Shown piece after piece: positions 20,105 to 28,486 of a DNA stretch of 28,486 nucleotides; position 1 is the stretch's first letter, and every line of letters starts with the position of its first letter. Below the pieces are notes generated by a model. That model saw only the letters and a list, made by a program, of their open reading frames with translations. It was not told where the DNA came from and ran no database searches. Both the position numbers and the translations under genes were made by a program. Source of the DNA: Umbelopsis ramanniana AG (lineage: Eukaryota > Mucoromycota > Umbelopsidomycetes > Umbelopsidales > Umbelopsidaceae); assembly GCF_025399195.1 (NCBI RefSeq), contig NW_026252168.1, positions 47,486-75,971 on the forward strand, written 5' to 3'.

Positions 20105-23100
20105 TTATATCAGCATTCCTTCATCTTCTCGGTCGACAACAAGGTAGACCAATATGGAGAGTAGTAGAGCAATCACAATGTATTCAATCTCCGGACCTAA
20201 GGGTACGATTAGGATCTGGGAGTAACACGACCGTCAAATGCATCAGTGCCTTACCTAAAGTGAACATTGGCGACAGGGGTGCTTCTGGTATCGTAGATGG
20301 ATCATCGTGGTTGATCAGTTCTGAAGTCTTCGCCTGCCTTGTGGTAGGTTGATCCGCTTTATCTGGGGTATCTTCTGTATCTGAAAGCTTTTCAAGGCTA
20401 GTTGATGAACCGTGCTTCGGTTCAAATTGTTGCGGCACATCTGAAATTTCGAAACAAGTCTTAAATTTGATATTCAAAAGCACTATGATTTCCGCACTCT
20501 TACCGTGTGTCAGTGCCGTCTTTGAAGATTGGTCCATGCAATCCTCTAATTCTTTTATTCGCATCCGTAATGAGTCCCTCTCTTGTTCTAACGCCGTACA
20601 TAGTGCCTTCACTCTTCCCAGTTCTTCGTCCGTTTGCTGGGTTTCGCTTTCGCTGATCTCACTTTCGTTCGTTCTAGGATGATCTACATCGTTTGCCGAC
20701 GATGGTTCAGATACTTGCTGACTTAATTCTTCGTCTTGCACACTACATTCATTCGTTATCATAGTCGCTGCTTCCCGGAGTCGCTCAACTTCCGCACGGA
20801 GTTCTCCTTGAGTTATCTCTAACTGCATTTTTTGATCGGTTATATGTTGTAAATTTTGCTCCAGACTGTGAACAACTTCTTGTAACTCAACAACTTGGCC
20901 ATGCGATTCATCTTGGTTTTGGGAGGCGCCATTCGATTCCTGTTCCAACTTGGTGGCCTGCATCCTTATAGTTTCTCGTAAATCGTCTATGATGATCTGC
21001 AATTCAGTATTTTCCCGCCTGAGACGTTCTGTTTCCCCTTTAGCATTATGCTCGACACGCCGATCTTCAGGAGAGGACTTTGTGTGATTAGACAAACTAG
21101 GCTAAAATTCAGCAAACACGATTTTTTTTTAGTGTGCGATAGGTAAGGCATTGTATCCATGCATCTGCAGATACGTACCACTGGCTTATCGTTCGACCCT
21201 TTTGAAGCAGATATTGATCCAGACGTCAAGATTAATTTCGTCAAGTGATCAATTCTATAGTTCAAACGCCATTAACACTTTGATTCGTATATCTATCAAA
21301 AGTATCCTAACCCACTTACCTCTCCTTCAAAGCCGTTCGTACAAGCTGCATTTCCATTAACTGCTCTTCATGCTTTTTTGTATGGTTAGCTGATGATTTG
21401 TATTGGTCATATACTAATTTTGCAAAGAGCTAACCTTTTGCTTTTCCTGCAACAAAGTGATATTGGTTTCCCTCTCTCGCGAAAAAACTTCATTGTTGGA
21501 CTGTAGTTGCACTCGCAAATCGTTGATCTCATTTCGGTACTTCTGTAATAAAGCTTTGTCGTCTATGATCTAACAATGCAGAACGTCAGCAAGGTTACAC
21601 ATTAATGTTATATTGCAAAATACGCACTTCATTTGTGGCAGCTGCGGTCACAATTCTCTTGACTCTAGATGCAAACTTGAGCGTGTTTTGTGATTCCTCC
21701 AAGTTGTGATGACTTGGACTAATCGTACATATGACAGCAATCCGTGCATTTCCAGATAAAGATGACTGTAGGATGCGAGTAAGCTTGGAGTCTCGATAGG
21801 GTATATGGGATGACCTAATGACGAAACGTTAGTAGTAGGCCAAAGCACTCAATAAAATGGTGATTACTTACACCTTGTCTTCAGTAAGTTTCGAAATAAC
21901 GGTTCCTAGCGTAAGCAGACTTCACAAACATGAGCATAAATGTTTCGAATATGCTAATGGAGCATCCGTAATTACCTCTTATTAATGAAAGCTCCTTCTT
22001 TTCGCCGATCTGTTTGACTTGCTGCTTTCTCTGAACCAGCTAGATCTATAAGATTCTAATAAAGAATAAGCCTGATAGCCTTACTTCATTGGTTTATAAT
22101 GATTATATTTCTTACAAGCTGCGATACTTGCACAGAGCGTCTTTGATCAGTGCGTAAGAAGGAGTTGTGTTTTTGTATAGTCGGACTACCTGGCATAGAA
22201 CCAGGTTCTTTTTCACGGCTTTCGACAATCTATCAAGAGAATGAGCATTGCGTTCAAATTGTGGCCGACATAGATCAAGGATACCAACCAATTGAAACAC
22301 AGTGTGCGATCTGCTGCTGTGCAAATTGAAATCGGTACTGCTAACATGCCTATTCGCTAATGAAGCGACCAAGATATTGAAATTAGTGAATGAACATTAC
22401 GAAAGCGCATTAACAAGAACACTACCTTCTCCTCTTTGTATAACCTTCATTACATGCCTTGGGCTCGTTACAATCTCTTCTTTCAGTGAGCTCACATATA
22501 CGCCACGCTAAAGATAAGGTGAAGTTAGTAACTATGAAAGGAGTGAATCGAAATTAGCTCCAACCAACCGCACCTTTTTGTCTTCGTGAATTCGTAGATC
22601 ATCTGAATCCGGGGCGAGAAGATCCTTCAATGTCTCATTATAAATCTCAAGATAGGAGACGCGCAACAAAAATTCTTTCTCTGTTGTCTGCAGCATATAC
22701 AAATAAACGAAGATCGGAGAATCTGTCATTATCAACCCTAATTCCTGAACTGTAGGAGAGATCGTATACCTCACTGATGATGGCAAAAACATCGTTGACA
22801 GCTCGTGGGACTACTCCAGGTTCGTCCTCCGTACCTTTTAAATAATAAATGAGAGTGAGCTTATCAAGTTTCTACTCAAAGCTTGGAAAATGCGACAGCT
22901 GATAAGATGAGCTTACATACCTATCTATATTCGAAAGTAGTCATTCATACTACATCAATAACTGATACTAGACCTATATTTTACTGCTCATGTTGACTCA
23001 CCATCGTCTGTTATGAAGATACTTTAGACAGAGAGCGCGATTCTACTGGCCTACCTCCATCTATGTTACTTACATATGTTTTACCACTGGCCGTTTGGCC

Positions 23101-23743
23101 ATACGCAAAAACAGTACCTATGAGTGTATATAGTGAGCTTAGAGAGATTGGCTCCAATCGCAATTTGTTGTTACTTCTAAATACCATTGTATCCTCTCAT
23201 TGTCGATCTATTGCAAGAAATACTTTTGTTAAACGCAGATCCAAAAAAGAGAGTAACTAGAAAGTATCTATAACTTACTGAATAACTGGTCGTACGCTTT
23301 TTCCGTATAGTAGTTCATTGTCGCTTCCGTAAAAGACATTATCTGCATTGAATATGCTTTATTATTTGGGAAATCCTGACTTTAGCCTTGCCAACGAACT
23401 GGTGCATATACATACCATAAAGAAAGTCTTTGCGGACTTTACCTGGCTTTGCAGCCCATAGGTCCGTTAAATGGATATTATTATGAGTTGTGTCCACTTC
23501 CCAGCATGCTTCAGAGTTTTTGGCCAACTCGGTTTTAGATGGTGGCCGACAGCGAACAGTGACTTTAACAGAGTCTTCTTCACTCACTGGGAACCCAGTT
23601 GAAGCTGTAGGAGTTATGAGTGGGGATACTGACGCGACAGAAGGAGTATCAGAACGATATAGTGGTGGTGGAGATATGATTCTGTTGGATTCCTCATAAA
23701 TCGCTGAATGCCCTGGTAAGGATGAGCGTTTAGCACTTGTCAT
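20105..23743 (-). CDS. Kinesin-7-like motor with predicted C-terminal membrane anchor
   Basis: Microtubule motor, 772 residues from 21 exons: 23743-23416, 23342-23279, 23207-23185, 23117-23074, 23007-23002, 22924-22921, 22834-22770, 22687-22574, 22507-22426, 22356-22289, 22230-22190, 22140-22116, 22055-21976, 21919-21872, 21814-21628, 21569-21435, 21372-21320, 21254-21179, 21101-20504, 20440-20255, 20196-20105. Motor ~55-400: [11 protein letters not shown]-loop GQTASGKT 145-152, [68 protein letters not shown]. The neck [13 protein letters not shown] and [10 protein letters not shown] are kinesin-7 (CENP-E/Kip2) traits. Then a coiled coil ~475-670, a Ser/Thr/Asp-rich linker, and a final exon with hydrophobic residues 748-763 followed by nine residues rich in acid. 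Two micro-exons flank the P-loop. It is head-to-head with a GRIP golgin. Confidence 0.92.
22921..23007 (-). other. Tandem micro-exons of 6 nt and 4 nt in the kinesin motor domain
   Basis: Exon 5 is ACGATG (23007-23002), flanked by ACAG and GTGAGT. Exon 6 is ATAG (22924-22921), flanked by ATATAG and GTATGT. Together they insert Thr-Met-Ile-Gly between GKTY and TEDEPG, restoring the near-universal GKT-x-TM-x-G segment after the P-loop and the frame. Omitting either breaks the frame or the motif. Confidence 0.82.
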
Positions 23744-24268
23744 TGCAGATTAAGCTGAGGAGGCATACAAAAAAGGGCGAAAGAGCAAATGTGAGTGTTT
23801 TACCCTTTATTGGCAGTCACGCAATCATTCCTGGCTTGCAGTTTTTGGCCTCATTTCCCACCTTTTGCCAATAAATACGCAAATTTCTGCGATGTTTTTA
23901 TCCCTTTTTCCAAACGAATTGCTAAATTCATATGATCATTACAAACAAAAGTACAGTTGTTCTGATTACAGTATCATTTTCTTAGCCAGATAATCTATTT
24001 TTGCGATTGCTGTAAGCATTTTCATCAAAAAGGACTACTTCTTTGTTTTATACCATCCTATAGTGATCAACGATCCCAAAGTTCTTTTTTCAGGAGATGA
24101 GCGTAGGGCATAATAGCTATGGCCTTGTTGCCTGGCTTTGTAAACTCCATTTTCAGGCACGTCTGACTTTGAATTCGCACTGCCCCCAGACAGAATGGGT
24201 TTGCCCTGCTTACCACGTTCTCCGACATCGTCAGTAAACCCTCCATAGCATCTCCATTTAGCTACTTA
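23744..24268. promoter_or_regulatory. Divergent promoter region, kinesin / golgin
   Basis: 525 bp between the start codons of two membrane-traffic genes. AT-rich with T and A runs. A CCTCAG 3'-splice-like site 12 nt before the kinesin ATG hints at a 5' UTR intron. No further motif is claimed. Confidence 0.5.
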
Positions 24269-26721
24269 ATGCAAGGCATGGAGGCTAGTCAAGGAGTCCA
24301 ATCCGAAGATCGCACAACAATCCTGGAAGAGCAAATTCGTACCTTACAAACCGAAAATTCCACACTAAAGTCAAAATCCAGAGTAAGCTTATCACTCATA
24401 ATCGGTATTCGCAACAAGCCAACCATGCTCAATCTCCAATCTAAAACTTCAGGAATTAGAGAAAAAACTCGAACAAAATAATGGCCGGCCACTCACCCCT
24501 AAGCTAGGAAACTCGGAGTCGCTAAAGAATTTCCGCGAGGATGAACAGGTCTGCTGTAGGACTGCATTGTATCAAGGAAATATTGTATCGTATTTACCAT
24601 TAAATGGCCTGTAGATCCAAGAACTGAAGTCTCAACTCAAAAGCAAACAAGATGAGTTAAATAGGGTGCAAGAATCCCTCAAAATTCGAACAAGTATGGC
24701 CCTTATCCTTTAACAACCCCACTTTGTTCAATACTAAACACCTCCAAAACAGATGATTATGAGGAAAAGCTTAAGAGAATGCGAGGTAACGATTTCATCA
24801 CTCGACTCTTTTGATGGAAACAGTATATTAAGTAGATATATGCAGGTATATTTGCTCAAGCAAGTAAAAGTCTTGACGAATACCGAGCTACCATTGCGAA
24901 ACAAACAGAGCAGATCAGTTCTCTCGAAGAAACAGCAGCGGCATCTCAGCAGAGACTGGAAGAAGTAGAGATGGAACTAAACAGCAAAGGAGGTACGAGA
25001 ATGCTTATAAAGTCTTCATCGTTTGTTGTGCATTTCGACTCACGTTGTAACAGAGACGTTGGATACTTTGGAATCCGAAAGCAAAATGAGGGACGGGCAA
25101 TACGGTTCGAAAATAACCGAGTTGGTAAGGATCTTAGCTATAAAATTTTGAAGACAAACTTTTGTATACAGCATGAATGATTTAACGCCGCGCCTCTGTA
25201 GGAAATGAAATTGAGGCAATCTACCTCACAGTTGGCGCATACTACTACTGAGTTCCAACAGTATAAGCAGCGGGCAAACACGCTTTTGCAGCAAATGAGT
25301 CCGGATGACAACGAAGATACATCAAGAACAGCAATGCTGGAAAGCGAACTTAGTCAACTTAAGCTTGAGAGAACGTAAGTCATTATAAAATCATCGTGGT
25401 GATAGAGGATCGCTCATAAGAACTTTTTACAGCGAGCTTGTGAATGTTTCATCCACGTCCGCCAAACGAATCAAAGTCTTGGAACAGGATTTGCGGCAAA
25501 CCTTGGAGACGGTAGAGCAGTTGCAAAAGGAAAAAAAGAATGCTGGTAAACTTGAAAAACAATGTGATCAGCTTCGTAGAGAGCTTTCGGAATTGCGTCA
25601 AGCAAAAATTGATGAGAAGACTCGTTTTGAAAAAGGTATCCTATTTCATTCTATTCCATTAAAATGAGAGGCAATATGTAAATATGCTAATCTCGTCTTT
25701 CAGAATTGGAGGATCTACAGGCTCAGTGTGTAAACCTGCAAGCTGTCAAATCCGAACCCGATCATATTCCAGAACATGCCAATGACATTGATGGAGAAAA
25801 GAAGGAAGAAAGTGATCAATTGAAGGCTACCATCACAAACCTAAACGACGAAATAACGTGTTTAAAGGCAGAAGTGAAGAGTCTTGAGGGTGCACTTAAA
25901 GAAATACAGAAGGCACCAGTGTTCGAAAGTCAAGACAGTATTGAGATGGACCCTAACACAACTGACCAACGCTCGGTCGGACCCCTTAGCCCGAATCCAA
26001 CTCACACATCATCACCTACCACAGGAAGTGTTTATGGTGAGGGAAAAGAAAATTTGTTTGTATTCAATTTCTCATTTTAATGGTATTTTTTAGCCTCCTT
26101 GTCGAATTTGTTATCGCCAACACAGCTGTTTGGAGGTAGCGAAACATCAGGAGGCGTGTCCCCTGCAGGAGAACAAATCCCAAGCAACAATAGCTCTCTA
26201 ATGAAAGAAAAGGAATACCAGCAACAGTTGAAGTACCTTGCTGAAATGTTGAATGACAGTGAAAATGTTGTTATGACATTACGTGCTCAAGAGAAGGTAT
26301 GTGTGATTCTGGATTTTTCTTCACTGTACCATTTGAAGTTAATACCTAGAATATTTTGTCAGACACTAAAAGAGGAAATAAGGTAAAACATAACATGATG
26401 TGTGTATCGAGTTTTGAGAAGGTTCTAAAATGACCGTAGAAAAATGGATGCGTTCGACCGCCGACAAAACCTCAACATCGAATACCTCAAGAACGTGTTT
26501 TTCAAGTATCTGAAAAGCGAAAACAAACAGGTGAAGCATAAATACCGTGACCTCCTTGTTGCCTTTGCATATGAGCTAATGTATTGTTTTCCGAGTAGAC
26601 AATGGTGCCTATTTTAAGCAAGTTATTAAGTCTAGACGATAAAGAAACGCAAGAACTTCAAATGCAGTCCAATCCGGGCCAAGCACCCAAAAGTGGGGGG
26701 GTGTCAAGTTTATGGAGCTAG
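24269..26721 (+). CDS. IMH1: GRIP-domain golgin (coiled-coil Golgi tether)
   Basis: Peripheral trans-Golgi tether recruited by Arl1-type GTPases through its GRIP domain. Thirteen exons (24269-24382, 24453-24548, 24615-24693, 24753-24785, 24846-24992, 25054-25124, 25202-25374, 25433-25635, 25704-26036, 26094-26296, 26363-26382, 26440-26530, 26599-26721) encode 561 residues. Residues ~10-360 are heptad-like coiled coil rich in Glu, Gln, Lys and Leu. A Ser/Pro/Thr linker (~365-430) follows, then a short coil and the GRIP domain ~500-545: NIEYLKNVFFKYLKSENKQ, with the conserved Arl1-contacting Tyr506, then MVPILSKLLSLDDKETQEL. It ends SSLWS. It is shorter than yeast Imh1 (911 residues); GCC-type golgins are an alternative name. 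An in-frame ATG at codon 4 is a possible start. Confidence 0.92.
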
Positions 26722-26766
26722 TTTTTCAAGAGTCGGCTGTACCAATTCCGAGCCGGAACTGCATTG

Positions 26767-26775
26767 TATATAAAA
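26767..26775 (+). promoter_or_regulatory. TATA box of the lectin-CipC gene
   Basis: TATATAAAA, 77-85 bp before the lectin-CipC ATG and only 46 bp beyond the golgin stop codon. The promoter therefore overlaps the golgin 3' UTR. TATA promoters in fungi often mark inducible genes. Confidence 0.55.
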
Positions 26776-26851
26776 TCGCCGCTTTGAATAAATTTAGCAC
26801 GCTGGGCGTACCTCATTACTGCACTTTGCTTTCTTATTTTCTCATTGCGAA

Positions 26852-28291
26852 ATGTCGTCCAACTTCCCTCAAGGTTACTTCTACATTAAGAGCCGCCAGA
26901 ATGGCTTTGTACTTGACGTGTTCGACGGTGGCATGTCGGTAAGTGCACACTGGCAGAACTGAGCAAGTGACAAAAGACGCGACTGGCTAACTCCATCTTT
27001 TGATCAACCGCAGAACGATACTCAAATTATCGTGTATCCCCAGGTATTTAACACGGTCTAATAGCATATCATACTTGTTGGACATCATTAATGAAATCTC
27101 GGTTTTATACAGAAATATAACGATGCTTCTAACCAGGTAGGTTGCGTTTGAAAAAGTGGCCTTCGGTATGCCAAGCGCATCAGCCTTACGCCTAGAACTG
27201 CATTTAGCTCTGGTCATATGATGATGGCTTCCTCATAAACAAGAAATCAGGACTTGGTATGGAAAAGACAGCAACTTAACCCATCCCCGTGCTATCTTCA
27301 TACTATCAACCCTTGCTAAGATTCACTTTCTCGTACATATTAGTTCTTGACATCCGCGGTGGAGAGCTGACTAGAGACAAACCCATCATTCAATATGCCC
27401 GTAAAATGACTCTGTAAGATGATGATGAAAGTCACCGCGATCTTCATACTGCAAATCACAGAGGTTTAACATGTGCACGTTTATAGGGCGCACAACCAAA
27501 AATGGGGTTACCATGACGGCTTTATTCATGTACTTGCAGATCCAAGACTGGTTCTCGATATTCGGGTAGGTTCAGTACCGTAACTTTCTCACCTGATGGT
27601 CCACGCCTGTAATCTGAAGATTGTTTTCTATTCCGTAGGGCGGTATTAGCAAAGAAGGATCCCAAATTATCCTTTATGAACGCAAGCATCAGAACAATGC
27701 CAATCAGCAGTGGGTTGTAGAACCTTTTGGCAACGCTGGTGGACAATACGGTATGGCCAGCAATCCTATGCAACAAACAATGGGAGGTTATGCTCCGCCA
27801 CCGGGCTACCAACAACCTGGCTATCAACAACCCGGTAATAGCTGGGGAGTACCTCGTCCAGAGGACCTCCATGAGGCACATCGAGAGGTTTACAAGGAGA
27901 ATAAAGCTCATCTGTCGCATGAAATCATCGCTGGTGCCGCTGCATTTGAGGTATAGTACTATGATATTCGACTGCTTACCATTCAATAATACTAATGGTA
28001 TCTATAAAGGCCGTCCGTGCATATGCACGCCATCAGCAAAATGAAGGAAAGCCCATTGCCCACCCGCACGCAAAGGAGGCTATTGCCGCTATTGCTAGTG
28101 CCGAGGTATGTTGTTAGTATAATATCAGTAATAGTGCCAATCAGAATCTAATGACAATACCACTATGTCTGACATCTTAGGTCGTGAAGTTGCTTGAGCA
28201 GCATAACTGGGGAGGTGACAAGGAGCAAGCAAAGAAGGCAGCTGAGCAGGCAGCTCAAAATTACTACACTCGAGAATATGAAGGGTATTGA
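26852..28291 (+). CDS. Ricin-B-type lectin fused to a CipC/DUF3759 domain
   Basis: Nine exons (26852-26938, 27014-27043, 27113-27136, 27208-27256, 27344-27413, 27487-27565, 27639-27950, 28010-28105, 28181-28291) encode 285 residues. Residues ~5-142 form a beta-trefoil-like domain with three repeats, each having a GxVLD(V/I) segment and a QxW motif: QLW 47-49, QKW 91-93, QQW 136-138. A Gly/Gln/Pro/Tyr-rich linker (~145-180) contains a tandem GYQQP repeat. The C-terminal ~100 residues resemble CipC (DUF3759): LSHEIIAGAAAFEAVRAYAR, KPIAHPHAKEAIAAIASAE and a Lys/Ala-rich helix. CipC was described as a concanamycin-induced protein in Aspergillus. There is no signal peptide, so a cytosolic carbohydrate-binding stress protein is inferred; the ligand is unknown. 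Toxicity is not implied: there is no catalytic ricin A domain. Confidence 0.88.
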
Positions 28292-28486
28292 TTTGACTTT
28301 CCTCTTCACCATTTTGCTATTGAGTACATACCAACAAACATACCTTCTCAGTTTTCCAAGCGTACAATAGTTCCACAATTGTTGCCATAAATACAATGCA
28401 GTTTTTCCTAGGCAGAACATGATTGCGTTCGCAAAATACATTTATGTTTTACACGCTTTCTGTATCTTTTTCCTATATGCTATGCC

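Noticed and set aside
22141-22189. Reading straight through this kinesin segment as coding
   Set aside because: The frame hits a TAG; splicing it as a 49-nt GT-AG intron restores [18 protein letters not shown].
25636-25703. GTATCC donor in the golgin as a second U12 intron
   Set aside because: It has a U2-like GCTAAT branch close to a CAG acceptor and no CCTTRAC element, so it is taken as an ordinary U2 intron.
1-28486. tRNA, rRNA, CRISPR array, phage or intact transposon
   Set aside because: By eye I found no T-loop/anticodon cloverleaf, no regular spaced repeats, and no transposase or integrase coding. Short diverged elements could still be missed.

Overview
This window is nuclear DNA from an intron-dense fungus, most likely an early-diverging (Mucoromycota-like) lineage. 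The evidence is short U2 introns (mostly 50-90 nt, branch motifs such as CTAAC/CTAAT), fungal protein families (GRIP golgin, ThrE/Prm10-type transporter, CipC/DUF3759 domain, Pho85/CDK5-type kinase), conventional eukaryotic ribosomal and mitoribosomal protein genes, and one apparent U12-type AT-AC intron, a class absent from most Dikarya. Spliced models for 15 recognisable genes were built by hand with about 85 introns. All phases close, and protein lengths match the families. The assignment of lineage is an inference; no rRNA or marker tree was available.

Layout. 1-2860 holds translation genes: cytosolic eL33 (minus, runs off the left edge), mitoribosomal uL3m (plus) and mitoribosomal bL34m (plus). 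2979-6234 holds a bacterial-type DusA dihydrouridine synthase (minus) head-to-head with a La protein (plus), both tRNA-maturation factors, 138 bp apart. 6620-8344 is a 13-exon CDK5/Pho85-like kinase carrying the AT-AC intron, possibly head-to-head with a tiny membrane-protein gene. 9175-10920 holds an ankyrin-repeat protein and uL22 (both minus). 11775-12233 is Pam18/Tim14. 13567-15503 is a ThrE-type transporter. 15583-17285 is the DEAD-box helicase Dbp8. 18124-18928 is a 2-Cys peroxiredoxin with a Yap1-type site and a TATA box. 20105-23743 is a 21-exon kinesin-7-like motor with two consecutive micro-exons (6 and 4 nt) and a predicted C-terminal membrane anchor, head-to-head with a GRIP-domain golgin (24269-26721). 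26852-28291 is a cytosolic ricin-B-type lectin fused to a CipC/DUF3759 domain.

How the genes relate. There is no operon. Many neighbours form functionally related pairs: ribosome biogenesis and translation (eL33, uL3m, bL34m, uL22, Dbp8), tRNA maturation (DusA, La), mitochondrial biogenesis (uL3m, bL34m, Pam18) and membrane traffic (kinesin, golgin). No tRNA, rRNA, CRISPR array or intact transposon was recognised. The points most worth checking are the AT-AC intron, the tandem micro-exons, the membrane-anchored kinesin, a La motif lacking the usual 3'-uridylate-binding residues, and the DusA-type enzyme in a fungus.
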